This document shows, piece after piece, positions 43,235 through 52,753 of a DNA stretch of 64,000 nucleotides. The stretch covers positions 48,216 to 112,215 of the forward strand of contig JASLLL010000005.1 in NCBI GenBank assembly GCA_030747075.1. The letters are read 5' to 3'. This stretch comes from Gemmatimonadota bacterium. Its GTDB lineage: Bacteria > ARS69. Made by a program: the position numbers and the translations under genes. Position 1 is the first letter of the stretch. The number at the start of each line of letters is the position of its first letter. The notes under the pieces were generated by a model. It made no database searches and was not told the origin of the DNA. It saw nothing but the letters and a program-made list of their open reading frames with translations.

Positions 43235-45162
43235 CGTTCCCCTTCACTTCGGGTCCACCATGGAGACTCCCAAGCCGTCTCACCGTCGGCCAGCACGACC
43301 CGCACATACAACCACGGCGACGCCGGCCTGTCTCGCCCCTTCAGGAAACGCCGCGTCACCTGCCGCCCTCCGCCCCGCCGGCGCTCCACCACGCCGTCGG
43401 TCCCGACCAGTTCGATTCTCTCCACCGGTTCAGGCGAAACCACACGAATGCGAAGAGCGCCCGCGGGCCATGCATCCACGACCCTCCCGGGGAGGACGCC
43501 TCCCCAGTCCGTATCCAGCAGAATCCGCGCTCCTGTCGTCCCGTAGACATGGCGGTCCCGCATCGCGTCCCACACCGCCTCACGCGTACACGCAGCGGCG
43601 CGAAATGCCACCAGCCCGTGAGTGGCCGCCCCCGCGGATCGATGCCCCGGGTGCCCGTCGTGAGTATCTCCCGACGCCAGAAAGCCCAACCGGTGTCCTG
43701 CATCCAGCGCGGCACGCACAAATCCCTCTGGAACCGGATCGTAGATCATCCCCGGAACTCCCGGTGCCTCCGAGGACCCGTGGATGGAACAGATCTCCAC
43801 CACCGTTTCCATGTCGTCCGGTGAGGGCACGCTCCAGTCCACCGCGATCGGACCGCCACCCGGATGGTGCGGAATGGTCATGGCCCCATACGGCGCGACC
43901 CGTTCCCAGAGTTCCTGCGGGGTGTCGCTGGCCGCGTCCCGATGCTCATAGACGCGCCCCTCCACGCCCGGGAAGTAGACATTCCGATGGCCCCAGGTCC
44001 ACGAGGTCCACTCGTATCCGAGAAGCGTCGCGAACCGCCCGGGATCGTAGGCATTCTGCGTGGCCTGCCTGACCATGGCGAAAGCGGCTTCGTCCAGCGG
44101 AGCCACGCCGTGGGCGTCGTGATCCGTTACGCACGCGACATCCAGTCCGGCGACATCCCGCGCAAACTCCAGCAACTCGCGGGGAGAGCCGGTGCCGTCC
44201 GACAGCGCGGAATGACAGTGAATGTCGCCCCAGAGGAGATTCCGGAGCGAGGAGTCCCGCTCCACCAGAAGCAGGTCTCCCTGTCCGCGCAAGGCTCCCG
44301 AGCCCCCATTCAGCACGGCGTGGATTCGCAAGAGACCGGCCTCGCGGACGAGCAATCCCACGCCCGCACTCCTTCCCCCGGGAGTCACGCCGACATCCTC
44401 CGCTCTCGGGAGATCGGCGGACTCCTCGCCGGGGTGGGCGAGGTCTGTCGTGAAGACCGACAGCGTCCCTCCGGGAAGCACGGCGCGATTCCCAAAGCGG
44501 TCCAGAGCCGAAACCCGTACGGAAACGCGGGCTCCTGGTTCCACCACCGCCGGAGCGGCGAGCGTCAGTCGCACCGCCTCCGCCGGGAGGATGGCCAGCG
44601 TCGGCGCGTTCTTCACCGTCGCAAAGACACCATCCGCATCGGCGTCCGTCTTGATGAGAAGTTCCTCGAATGCTTCCGCGTAAGAGTCGGCCCGCGCAAG
44701 ACTTCCCGGGTGCCCCCCGCTCGTGTCACCGTAGACGAAACGGACCGTGTCCCCTTCCGCGAGGCGGCCGCGGTCCAGTAGGGCCACCAGACTCATGGGG
44801 GGTGCGCCTTCGTGGAGGGTGAGCGTCACATCCTCCCGGGAGCAGGACACCGTGGTAAAACCGGCCGCACCCGGTGGCGCGACTCTCGGCGGAGACCAGC
44901 CCCAGAATGGGGACACCTGGAGGACGACCCCGCCCCCTTCGGCCATCCCCGACTCCCCGGCCACCCAGTCCACCGTCCACGATCCCCGGGAGCCCGCAAC
45001 CACGGGATCCTCCGGGAGAATCCGCACGACTCCCTCGCCGTCACCTCCCGAGTTCACAGGAAGGGTGCGGTCTTCGTCGCAGGCATTCAGTAGAAACAAA
45101 CAGAGACCGCCCGGAAGCAGGAAACGAACCCCGCTCCGGACGGTCCCGGTCACTCTCGGCAT
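43231..45162 (-). CDS. PHP-domain (CehA/DUF3604-like) lipoprotein
   Basis: A 643-residue protein with a lipoprotein signal (GLCLFLLNAC, Cys28) and, after a beta-rich N-terminal half, a PHP metallohydrolase domain from about 330: GDIHCHSALSDGTGSP, CVTDHDAHG, IPHHPGG and SGDTHDGHPGHRSAG supply the metal-binding His and Asp residues. PHP/CehA-type enzymes hydrolyse phosphoesters or carbamate-like esters; substrate unknown. ATG at 45162 lies 5 bp after the etfA stop, without an obvious ribosome-binding site, so translation may be coupled. Confidence 0.75.
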   Translation of the reverse strand: MPRVTGTVRSGVRFLLPGGLCLFLLNACDEDRTLPVNSGGDGEGVVRILPEDPVVAGSRGSWTVDWVAGESGMAEGGGVVLQVSPFWGWSPPRVAPPGAAGFTTVSCSREDVTLTLHEGAPPMSLVALLDRGRLAEGDTVRFVYGDTSGGHPGSLARADSYAEAFEELLIKTDADADGVFATVKNAPTLAILPAEAVRLTLAAPAVVEPGARVSVRVSALDRFGNRAVLPGGTLSVFTTDLAHPGEESADLPRAEDVGVTPGGRSAGVGLLVREAGLLRIHAVLNGGSGALRGQGDLLLVERDSSLRNLLWGDIHCHSALSDGTGSPRELLEFARDVAGLDVACVTDHDAHGVAPLDEAAFAMVRQATQNAYDPGRFATLLGYEWTSWTWGHRNVYFPGVEGRVYEHRDAASDTPQELWERVAPYGAMTIPHHPGGGPIAVDWSVPSPDDMETVVEICSIHGSSEAPGVPGMIYDPVPEGFVRAALDAGHRLGFLASGDTHDGHPGHRSAGAATHGLVAFRAAACTREAVWDAMRDRHVYGTTGARILLDTDWGGVLPGRVVDAWPAGALRIRVVSPEPVERIELVGTDGVVERRRGGGRQVTRRFLKGRDRPASPWLYVRVVLADGETAWESPWWTRSEGER

Positions 45163-45167
45163 GCGCG

Positions 45168-46169
45168 TCAGACGCCCGCAGCCACGCCGCGCTTTTCTCG
45201 GATCCTGCGTGTCAGTTCGGGGAGGATCTTCAACGCATCTCCCACCAGACCATAGGAGGCGGCACGAAAGATGGGTGCCGTCTTGTCCTTGTTGATGGCG
45301 ACGATGGTCTCGGAGGTCCTCATCCCGGCCAGATGCTGAATGGCTCCTGAAATCCCGGCGGCAATGTAGAGATTCGGGCGAACCACCTTGCCCGTCTGCC
45401 CCACTTGGTGCGGGTAGCTGATCCAGCCGGCGTCCACCACGGCCCGGGTGGCCCCCACGGCGCCGTCCAGCGCGTCCGCGAGTTCCTGAACAAGCTGGAA
45501 GTTCTCCGCGGACTGAAGCCCGCGCCCTCCAGCCACGATGACCTCCGCGTCGGAGAGGTTCACCCCTTCGCCCTCTTCCTTGCGGAACTCCAGGATTTCC
45601 ACATCGTTCGTCTCTTCCGGGAAGGAGATGCTCTCCTCCACGACGGGTGGAGGATCTCCTGAGCCCGCGCCGGGATCCGCATACGCCTTCGGGCGCACCG
45701 AAATCACCGCCGGTCCGCCGCCCGGCCACTCGACGGTCTCCAGGAGTCTTCCGCTGTACACGGGACGCACCGCCTGAACGCCCGACTCTCCGACTTCGAC
45801 CGACACGCAGTCCGCCGCGACCCCGGCACCCAACCGGGCTCCGAGCGACGCCGCGAACTCATGGCCGTTCGCCGTCGCGCCCACGAGGACCGCCAGCGGT
45901 TCCGCCTTCCCGACCAGCGTCCCCGCAGCCTCCACATACGCGCGGGCCCGATACCGCTTCAGTTCCGGAGCGGACACCGCAATCACGCCGTCCACGCCCA
46001 GCCCCGAAAGACCCGGCACGACCGCCGCAGCATCCTCGGCAAGAACGAGCGCCGTAAGGCTCCCGCCGGACGAATCCGCAAGGGTCCTTCCCAGTCCCAG
46101 CACCTCACGCGTGACAGGCTGGACGACCCCTTTCCAATGTTCTGCAACCACCCAGATATCTTTCGACAT
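45168..46169 (-). CDS. etfA: Electron transfer flavoprotein alpha subunit
   Basis: Passes electrons from acyl-CoA or other dehydrogenases to the quinone pool via FAD. The 333-residue protein has the alpha-subunit FAD-binding region near the C-terminus: VAGGRGLQSAENFQLV, GATRAVVDAGWI, QVGQTGKVVRPNLYIA, GISGAIQHLAGM and AINKDKTAPIF. It follows etfB by 15 bp. No acyl-CoA dehydrogenase or ETF-quinone reductase gene is in the window. Confidence 0.97.
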   Translation of the reverse strand: MSKDIWVVAEHWKGVVQPVTREVLGLGRTLADSSGGSLTALVLAEDAAAVVPGLSGLGVDGVIAVSAPELKRYRARAYVEAAGTLVGKAEPLAVLVGATANGHEFAASLGARLGAGVAADCVSVEVGESGVQAVRPVYSGRLLETVEWPGGGPAVISVRPKAYADPGAGSGDPPPVVEESISFPEETNDVEILEFRKEEGEGVNLSDAEVIVAGGRGLQSAENFQLVQELADALDGAVGATRAVVDAGWISYPHQVGQTGKVVRPNLYIAAGISGAIQHLAGMRTSETIVAINKDKTAPIFRAASYGLVGDALKILPELTRRIREKRGVAAGV

Positions 46170-46184
46170 GATTGGCTCCCCCGC

Positions 46185-46958
46185 CTAGATCAGCTTGGCT
46201 TCGGCCAGCCGGGCCACCAGCGTCTCCGCCAGTTCCTCGGGCTCGCCCTGCAGCAGTTCTCCACCCGGTCGCGCCGGAGGAATGCTCATGCCGGTGACCT
46301 GCGTCCGGGACGCGGCCTCCACTCCCAGATCTCCCGCGCCCCATTCCGTCACCGGAGCCCGCGAGGCCTTTCGGATTCCCAGAATGGATGCGAAACGGGG
46401 TTCGTTGCTGTCCTTGGTCATGGCGAGAAGCGCGGGCAGGCGGCCCTTCACCACCTGAAGCCCCCCTTCCAGCAGGCGCTCCACGCAGATGGTCCCGGCC
46501 TCCTGGTCGATTTCGTCCACGCGGAACACCTCGGTCAGCAGCGTCATACCCAAGCGCTGCGCCACCATGGGCCCCGTCAACGCGGTGTTCGTGTCGATGG
46601 TCTGCCGCCCCACGAAGACCAGATCCACTTCGCCGACCTTCTCCACTCCGGCGGCCAGTACCGCCGCCGCACCCGAGGCATCGAGCCCCTCGAACGCATC
46701 GTCCTTCAGATGCACGGCATGGTTCGCCCCCATGGCCAGCGCCTCGCGAAGGCTCTCCACCGCCGTCTCCGGGCCCAATGTCAGGGCCGTGACTTCCCCA
46801 CCATGGGATTCGCGCGTCTTCAACCCCTCCTCGATGGCAAAGTGGTCATACGGGTTGGTCACCGACTTGGAGTCCGACTCCACACTTCCGGCGCCCCCGG
46901 CTTCCCCGCGAATCGAGGGGGCTTCCGGGACCTGCTTGATCAGCACCACAGACTTCAT
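46185..46958 (-). CDS. etfB: Electron transfer flavoprotein beta subunit
   Basis: AMP-binding partner of EtfA. The 257-residue protein has the start KSVVLIKQVPE, NPYDHFAIEEGLK, VFVGRQTIDTNTALTGPMVAQRLG and VKGRLPALLAMTKDSNEPRF, all typical. The ATG at 46958 follows AGGAGG by 8 bases; an in-frame GTG-like start 8 codons upstream is rejected. Confidence 0.97.
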   Translation of the reverse strand: MKSVVLIKQVPEAPSIRGEAGGAGSVESDSKSVTNPYDHFAIEEGLKTRESHGGEVTALTLGPETAVESLREALAMGANHAVHLKDDAFEGLDASGAAAVLAAGVEKVGEVDLVFVGRQTIDTNTALTGPMVAQRLGMTLLTEVFRVDEIDQEAGTICVERLLEGGLQVVKGRLPALLAMTKDSNEPRFASILGIRKASRAPVTEWGAGDLGVEAASRTQVTGMSIPPARPGGELLQGEPEELAETLVARLAEAKLI

Positions 46959-46999
46959 TCCAGCATCCTCCTGCATGAGCAACCCGCCCCGTGCTCCCG

Positions 47000-47554
47000 T
47001 CAGATTCGCGGGAGGACGACGCCGGTCTGGGCCTGGTACTTCCCCTTCTTGTCTGCGTAGGAGACCTTGCAGACTTCATCCGCTTCCAGAAAGAGCACCT
47101 GCGCGATGCCCTCATTCGCATACACCTTGGCCGGCAACGGCGTCGTGTTGGAAATCTCCAGCGTTGCAAAGCCTTCCCACTCCGGCTCGAACGGCGTCAC
47201 ATTCACGATGATGCCGCAGCGCGCATAGGTGCTCTTCCCCACGCAGACGGTGATGATGTTCCGCGGGATTCGCATATACTCCACCGTCCGGGCCAGCGCA
47301 AAACTGTTCGGCGGAACGATGCACACATCCGACTCCACCTCCACCAGTGAAGAAGCGTCGAAGCTCTTCGGATCCACGACGGCAGAGTTCACATTCGTGA
47401 AGATGCGGAACTCATCCGCGACGCGAATGTCGTATCCGTAGGATGAGACGCCATATGAAATCACGCCTTCCCGCACCTGCTGTTCTTCAAAGGGTTCGAT
47501 CATTCCCTGCTCGCGCGCCATGCGCGTGATCCAGGCATCGTTCTTCACCGGCAT
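47000..47554 (-). CDS. dcd: dCTP deaminase
   Basis: Deaminates dCTP to dUTP for thymidylate synthesis. The 184-residue protein has [15 protein letters not shown], the substrate-binding [23 protein letters not shown] stretch (in two parts) and the catalytic Glu within the same region, plus EGIAQVLF. Length is normal. The stop codon lies in the loop of a 6-bp hairpin (46994-47014), but without a T tract. It is followed by etfB on the same strand after 42 bp. Confidence 0.95.
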   Translation of the reverse strand: MPVKNDAWITRMAREQGMIEPFEEQQVREGVISYGVSSYGYDIRVADEFRIFTNVNSAVVDPKSFDASSLVEVESDVCIVPPNSFALARTVEYMRIPRNIITVCVGKSTYARCGIIVNVTPFEPEWEGFATLEISNTTPLPAKVYANEGIAQVLFLEADEVCKVSYADKKGKYQAQTGVVLPRI

Positions 47555-47568
47555 GCGTGGCTCCCTCT

Positions 47569-48624
47569 CTATGAGTCCGTCGGGCCCGGAAGCCCCGGAG
47601 GCACCGGACCGTTCGCGGCAGCGGCCGCCTCTTCCGCTGCCGCCAGTTCGGCAGCCTCGGCCGCAGCCTGTCGACGGTCTGCGAGTGCCGTGGCCTTCGC
47701 GGACATGATCTTCCGCACGGCCTTCCCGACACCTTCCACGAGTTCCATGCCCACGCGGGCCTGCCCTTCCCGCGTCATCGACCCGATGTGCGGCAGAAGC
47801 AGTGTCCTCGGATGGGCTTTGAGCCGATCCAGCGTCTCACCGGGCGGCTCCACCGCGTAGGTGTCCAGCGCGCAACCCGCCAGATGTCCGCTCTCCAGGA
47901 GGTCCGCAAGCGCGACCTCGTCCACCAGCCCTCCCCGGCCGAAGTTCAGGAGGAACGAACCCTTCTTCATGGCCTCCATCTCTTCACGACCCATGAGGCT
48001 TCCGGTCTCATCCTCCAGTGGCACATGGAGAGAGACAAAGTCCGCGCGGCTCAGCACATCTTCCAGCGTATGGAGATGCACGCCCGCGACATGGCTCTCA
48101 TCCAGATAGGGATCATAGGCGACGGCACGCATCCCGAACGCCTGGGCCATCCGCGCCACTTCTCTCCCGATCCGACCGAAGCCGATCACGCCGATGAGCT
48201 TCCCCTTCACTTCCATGCCTTCGAATCTCTTCCGGTCCCATTCTCCCGAGCGAACGAGCGCGTCCGCGGCGTGAATATTCCGCGCGAGATCCAGAACCGC
48301 TCCCAGCGTGAGTTCCGCCACGGAGACCGTGGTTGCGTCCGGTGTGTTCACGACACGAATGTCCCGCTCCGAAGCGGCGTCCATGTCGATATTGTCCACG
48401 CCGATCCCGGCTCTCCCGATGACCTTCAGCCTGCGTGCCGCCTGAATCACCTCGGCGGTCACTTTCGTCCCGCTGCGAACGATCAGCACATCGGCGTCTT
48501 CCACTCGGCCGGGGAGGTCTTCGGGGGCAACGCCCAGTCTCTCCTCCACAGCCCACCCCGTCTCCTCTTCCAGGCGACGGATGGTCTCCTTCGTAATCCG
48601 GTCCAATACGACAATTCGCTTCAT
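47569..48624 (-). CDS. serA: D-3-phosphoglycerate dehydrogenase
   Basis: First step of serine synthesis (3-phosphoglycerate to phosphohydroxypyruvate). The 351-residue protein has the substrate domain with [11 protein letters not shown], the Rossmann domain [16 protein letters not shown], and the catalytic [21 protein letters not shown] and LPHIGSMT motifs with the active His. The ACT regulatory domain is absent; instead the C-terminus is an Ala/Glu-rich tail ending GLPGPTDS. Its ATG shares one base with the aminotransferase stop (TGATG), so the pair is co-translated. Confidence 0.92.
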   Translation of the reverse strand: MKRIVVLDRITKETIRRLEEETGWAVEERLGVAPEDLPGRVEDADVLIVRSGTKVTAEVIQAARRLKVIGRAGIGVDNIDMDAASERDIRVVNTPDATTVSVAELTLGAVLDLARNIHAADALVRSGEWDRKRFEGMEVKGKLIGVIGFGRIGREVARMAQAFGMRAVAYDPYLDESHVAGVHLHTLEDVLSRADFVSLHVPLEDETGSLMGREEMEAMKKGSFLLNFGRGGLVDEVALADLLESGHLAGCALDTYAVEPPGETLDRLKAHPRTLLLPHIGSMTREGQARVGMELVEGVGKAVRKIMSAKATALADRRQAAAEAAELAAAEEAAAAANGPVPPGLPGPTDS

Positions 48625-49691
48625 CAGCACAACCCCTGGATCTCATCGATCCACATCAGCAGTTCGTTGACATCATCCATCCGGATCTCTCCCATGTGAG
48701 CGATCCGGAAGGTCTCGTTTTTCAACCGTCCATATCCGTTCCCGATGACTACGCCCCGTTCCGCCAGAGCTTCATTCAAGCGGGCAATATCGATCCCGCG
48801 GGTGTTTCGTACCGCGGTCAATGTGATCGACTCCGTTCCTTTCTCGGGAAAGAGCTCGAAATGCTCCCGGGCCCACTGCTGCACCCGGCCCGCCATGGCC
48901 CGGTGCCGGGCTTCCCGGACCGGCATCGTCTCGGTGAGGATCCGGTCGAGCTGGCGATCGAGCGCGTAAAGATGAGAGATCGAGGGAGTGGTCACTCCCT
49001 GACGCTTCCGGAACGCATCATAGTGCCTGACGAAGTCGAAGTAAAAGCCTCTATTTTCGACTTCGCGAGCCCTGTCCACCGCCCGATCGCTGACAGCCAT
49101 GACCGAGAACCCGGGCGGAACCGCCACCGCCTTCTGCACGCCCGCGAGGAGCCCGTCCAGGCCGAGTGCGTCAAAGTCGATGTCCACCGCCGCCAGAGAA
49201 CTCACGGCGTCCACGAACAGGAACACCTCCGGATACTCCTTCACCACGGCCGCAATCTCCGCCAGAGGATTCATCACGCCTGTCGAAGTCTCGTTGTGCG
49301 TCAGGAGAACCGCGTCATAGTCTGACGAACTCAGCGCATCGGCGACCCGATCCGGCCGAACCGCCTCGCCCCAGGAGAACTCCAGCCGGTCCACCGGGAG
49401 ACCGTTCATCTTCGCGATGGCTTCCCAACGGTCGCCGAAAGCACCGCAGCTCACAGCGAGAATTCGCTTCGTCGACCCGTTCCGCACACACGCCTCCATG
49501 AGGCCGGTGGACGAGGAGGTCGAGAGGAAGACGGGGCTTTTCGTGTGGAGCAACCGCTGGATCCTGCGAATCACCCGTTCGCCGAGCTCCGTAGCCTCCT
49601 CCGACCGATGCCCCACCGGCGGGCGGGACATTTCTTCGCGGATGTCCGGCAGAACCTCGGTCGGCCCCGGAATGAAGAGTCGCTTGTGCAT
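48624..49691 (-). CDS. Class V aminotransferase, probable phosphoserine aminotransferase
   Basis: PLP enzyme of the AGXT/SerC superfamily. The 355-residue protein opens with LFIPGPTEVLPD, has VLLTHNETSTGVMNPL, DAVSSLAAVDIDFDALGLDG and the PLP lysine K187 in AGVQKAVAVPPG. Alanine-glyoxylate aminotransferases share this architecture, but direct coupling with serA makes phosphohydroxypyruvate the likely substrate, as in the alternative archaeal-type SerC. Phosphoserine phosphatase is not in the window. Confidence 0.82.
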   Translation of the reverse strand: MHKRLFIPGPTEVLPDIREEMSRPPVGHRSEEATELGERVIRRIQRLLHTKSPVFLSTSSSTGLMEACVRNGSTKRILAVSCGAFGDRWEAIAKMNGLPVDRLEFSWGEAVRPDRVADALSSSDYDAVLLTHNETSTGVMNPLAEIAAVVKEYPEVFLFVDAVSSLAAVDIDFDALGLDGLLAGVQKAVAVPPGFSVMAVSDRAVDRAREVENRGFYFDFVRHYDAFRKRQGVTTPSISHLYALDRQLDRILTETMPVREARHRAMAGRVQQWAREHFELFPEKGTESITLTAVRNTRGIDIARLNEALAERGVVIGNGYGRLKNETFRIAHMGEIRMDDVNELLMWIDEIQGLC

Positions 49692-49777
49692 CCGTATCTC
49701 CCGCCCCTCTACAGCGTCGGGAAAAGCTACCAGCGCACCCCTCTCCGGGAAAGGCCAAAGCCGTCAGTTCGGCTGTC

Positions 49778-49806
49778 TTGACGCGCACACGGCGCCCGGC
49801 TAGGCT
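49778..49806 (+). promoter_or_regulatory. Sigma-70 promoter for the transsulfuration genes
   Basis: TTGACG (49778-49783), 17-base spacer, TAGGCT (49801-49806). The start site near 49813 gives a leader of about 45 bases. No SAM or other riboswitch is visible in this short leader. Confidence 0.55.
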
Positions 49807-49857
49807 GCCGCACGGTGCCGCAATGGACGCACACCGGGCATCCACGGAGGGGGCCTC

Positions 49858-51222
49858 ATGATTCACACGGACATACTCGACCTCGTGGGGAACACTCCCC
49901 TCCTGCGCCTGGGCACAATCCCGCGTGAGGGCGACGCCGAGATCATCGTCAAGCTGGAGTCCTTCAATCCGGGCGGCAGCGTCAAAGACCGCATCGCGGT
50001 CCGCATCGTGGACGACGCCGAGGAGAAGGGGCTTCTGAAGCCCGGCGGCACGGTCGTGGAAGCCACCAGCGGAAACACGGGCGCCGGACTGGCGCTGGTC
50101 TGCCTTCGCAGAGGATACCGGGCCATCCTCGTCATGCCGGACAAGATGTCGCAGGAGAAGATCCGCTATCTGAAAGCGCTCGGAGCTCAAGTGGTCATCA
50201 CACCCACGGCGGTCCCTCCGGATGACCCGAGAAGCTACTACTCCGTTTCCAGCCGCATTGCGGAGAGTACGCCCAACGCCATCCTCGCCAACCAGTACTT
50301 CAACCCGGTGAACCCGGAGACCCACTACCGTTCAACCGGGCCGGAAATCTGGGAGCAGACCGATGGCAAGCTCGACTACTTCGTCACGGGCATGGGAACC
50401 GGCGGGACCATCACCGGAACGGCGCGCTTTCTCAAGGAGATGAATCCCGGGATCCAGATTGTCGGCGCGGACATCGAGGGTTCCATACTGGAGGAGTACT
50501 TCCGAACGGGTGAGATCGGCGATTCACACCCTTATCTGGTCGAAGGCATCGGCGAAGACATGGTCCCCGGAACGCTCTCCATGGACAACATCGACGACAT
50601 CATCACGGTGTCGGACCGGGACTCCTTCATCATGGCCCGGCGACTCATGCGCGAGGAGGGACTCTTCGTGGGCGGGTCATCCGGGACGGCTGTCGCGGTG
50701 GCCGCGCAGCTGGCTTCCCGGATCGGCGCGGACAAGCGAATCGTCGTGCTGATCCCCGACCACGGAGACCGCTACCTCTCCACATTCCACGGCGACGAGT
50801 GGATGATCGAGATGGGCTTCATGGACCCCGATTCACTCACCACCGCAGAGGTTCTCGCGGCCAAGCCGAACGCTCCCACCGGACTCGTGCAGGCGACGCC
50901 CGACGAGACCGTGCGGGAAGCGCTGGAGCGAATGCGCGGGACGGGCGTTTCTCAGGTCCCGGTGATCGACAAAGGCCGCGCCGTGGGGTCTCTCGAAGAA
51001 GCCCTGGTCATGGGATGCGTACTGGACAACGCGTCGATCCTGGAGGAACGCGTCTCCACAGTCATGGGCGACGCCTTCCCGGAGGTCGCGTCCACCGAAC
51101 CCGCCGAATCCGTACTTCACCATCTCTCGGAGCGACGCGCCGCGGTCCTGGTGAAGGCGAGCGGTAACGAGTTCTCCGGCATTCTCACCCGTTTCGACTT
51201 CCTCAAGTTCATTCACGCCTGA
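49858..51222 (+). CDS. Cystathionine beta-synthase with CBS-domain pair
   Basis: Condenses serine and homocysteine to cystathionine using PLP. The 454-residue protein has PLP lysine K43 (NPGGSVKDR), the ATSGNTGAGLA substrate loop, GMGTGGTITGTARFL phosphate loop, and SSGTAVAVA. A tandem CBS (Bateman) domain fills about 325-454, matching the eukaryote-like CBS layout without the heme domain; the pair may bind SAM or adenylates. It lies 14 bp upstream of the gamma-lyase gene and divergent from the serine genes. Confidence 0.92.
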   Translation: MIHTDILDLVGNTPLLRLGTIPREGDAEIIVKLESFNPGGSVKDRIAVRIVDDAEEKGLLKPGGTVVEATSGNTGAGLALVCLRRGYRAILVMPDKMSQEKIRYLKALGAQVVITPTAVPPDDPRSYYSVSSRIAESTPNAILANQYFNPVNPETHYRSTGPEIWEQTDGKLDYFVTGMGTGGTITGTARFLKEMNPGIQIVGADIEGSILEEYFRTGEIGDSHPYLVEGIGEDMVPGTLSMDNIDDIITVSDRDSFIMARRLMREEGLFVGGSSGTAVAVAAQLASRIGADKRIVVLIPDHGDRYLSTFHGDEWMIEMGFMDPDSLTTAEVLAAKPNAPTGLVQATPDETVREALERMRGTGVSQVPVIDKGRAVGSLEEALVMGCVLDNASILEERVSTVMGDAFPEVASTEPAESVLHHLSERRAAVLVKASGNEFSGILTRFDFLKFIHA

Positions 51223-51236
51223 CACAGGATACCGCC

Positions 51237-52382
51237 ATGGGATTCTCCACCGACGCAATCCACGCCGGGCAACGACCCGACCCGACAACCGGCGCCATCA
51301 TCACTCCCATCTATCAGACCTCCACATATGTTCAGGACAGCATTGCGTGTCACAAAGGCTATGAGTACTCCCGCACGGAGAACCCCACGCGCGAAGCCTA
51401 CGAGGCCAATGTCGCCACGCTGGAAGGCGCGCGGCACGGGATCGCGTTCGGATCGGGAATGGCGGCTATTGACGCCATCGGATCGTTGCTGGATGCGGGC
51501 GACCACCTTCTTCTCACCGACGATGTCTACGGCGGCACATTCCGCCTCTTCGACAAGGTCCGCCGACGCTTCGGACTCTCCTTCGACCGCGTGGACACGA
51601 CCGACCTTGCGGCCGTCCGCGACGCCATCCGTCCGGAGACCCGTATGCTCTTTGCCGAGTCCCCGACGAATCCCACGCTGCGCATCTCCGACCTGAGAGC
51701 TCTTGCGGATCTCTGTCACGAGAAGAACATGCTGCTGGCCGTGGACAACACCTTCATGACTCCCTTTTTCCAGAGACCGTTCGAGCTCGGCGCGGATCTC
51801 GTGGTCCATTCCGCAACCAAGTACCTCGGCGGACACAGCGACACGATCGGCGGGATCGTTCTCGCTCAGGACGATGCGCTGGAGGAACGCATCCGCTTCC
51901 TCCAGAAGTCGGTGGGTGCGGTGCCGGGTCCGCTGGACTGCTGGCTGATCCTGCGCGGGACGAAGACGCTCGCCGTGCGCATGGAACGCCACGAATCCAA
52001 TGCACGGGAGATCGCTTCGCGGCTGGACTCGCACGATGCCGTGTCCCGCACGCTCTATCCCGGACTCCCGAACCACCCCGGGCACGACCTGGCCACTCGG
52101 CAGATGTCCGGGTACGGCGCCATGATCTCCTTCGATGTGGGTTCCCGGGAATGCGCGCGCACGCTCCTGGAATCGCTCTCGATCTTCGCGCTGGCGGAGA
52201 GCCTTGGCGGAGTGGAGAGCCTCGTCTCGGCGCCGGGCGAAATGACGCACGCCTCGGTTCCGGAGGAGGCGCGTCTCGCCATGGGAATCACGCCGGGATT
52301 CGTTCGGCTCTCGGTCGGGATCGAGGATCTGGAAGATCTCTGGGAGGACCTTGAGCGCGGCTTCTCGCAGATGAAGGGCTAG
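51237..52382 (+). CDS. Cystathionine gamma-lyase / gamma-synthase family enzyme
   Basis: PLP enzyme that, paired with CBS, most likely splits cystathionine into cysteine, 2-oxobutyrate and ammonia. The 381-residue protein has the family markers YEYSRTENPTREAYE, GSGMAAIDAI, DDVYGGTFRLF, ESPTNPTLRISD and PLP lysine K195 in SATKYLGGHSD. Gamma-synthase (MetB) has nearly the same sequence; the CBS neighbour favours the lyase direction. Co-transcribed with CBS. Confidence 0.92.
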   Translation: MGFSTDAIHAGQRPDPTTGAIITPIYQTSTYVQDSIACHKGYEYSRTENPTREAYEANVATLEGARHGIAFGSGMAAIDAIGSLLDAGDHLLLTDDVYGGTFRLFDKVRRRFGLSFDRVDTTDLAAVRDAIRPETRMLFAESPTNPTLRISDLRALADLCHEKNMLLAVDNTFMTPFFQRPFELGADLVVHSATKYLGGHSDTIGGIVLAQDDALEERIRFLQKSVGAVPGPLDCWLILRGTKTLAVRMERHESNAREIASRLDSHDAVSRTLYPGLPNHPGHDLATRQMSGYGAMISFDVGSRECARTLLESLSIFALAESLGGVESLVSAPGEMTHASVPEEARLAMGITPGFVRLSVGIEDLEDLWEDLERGFSQMKG

Positions 52383-52388
52383 CCGGAA

Positions 52389-52676
52389 TCAGACGCGTCC
52401 GGAGTGTTCCTCACGCGCCGTTTCCCGCTGTGTCGGCTTCGTCGCCTGCCCGGGCCGGCGCGATGCATCCGCCACCGTGAGGTTGTGCGCCTCCGTCCAT
52501 GTCAGGCCGCCGGTGGGAACCGTGCTCTGGCGGCCCCTCCCGGTCACGGCGCCCGGCAGCCCCTCTTCAAAGAGGCCGTCGCGCACTTCCGCGATCCGGT
52601 TTACGGCGCAGAAACGGCCGACCACGATCCCAAGCGCCAGATATGCGGTGACTCCTGCAAGAATCCAGACGAACAA
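52389..52676 (-). CDS. Small single-pass membrane protein (hypothetical)
   Basis: A possible 95-residue protein with one membrane helix at the N-terminus (FVWILAGVTAYLALGIVVGRF) followed by a polar tail. The start is uncertain: a TTG at 52676 preceded by GGGGGG is the only plausible one, as no ATG or GTG is available. It lies 77 bp downstream of recD2. Frame composition is reasonable but no family was recognised, so it could be spurious. Confidence 0.35.
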   Translation of the reverse strand: MFVWILAGVTAYLALGIVVGRFCAVNRIAEVRDGLFEEGLPGAVTGRGRQSTVPTGGLTWTEAHNLTVADASRRPGQATKPTQRETAREEHSGRV

Positions 52677-52753
52677 TGCCCACCCCCCGTGAAAGTGCGA
52701 CTTCTCACAAGGGGGATCGGCACAAGAGCGTCCGGAACTGAGGAAAAGCCGTT

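Noticed and set aside
45163..45729. N-terminal extension of the PHP-domain lipoprotein.
   Set aside because: It is a shadow of etfA; the lipoprotein signal begins at the ATG at 45162.
49691..49858. SAM or cobalamin riboswitch ahead of the transsulfuration genes.
   Set aside because: The leader after the predicted start site is only about 45 bases and lacks the conserved cores.
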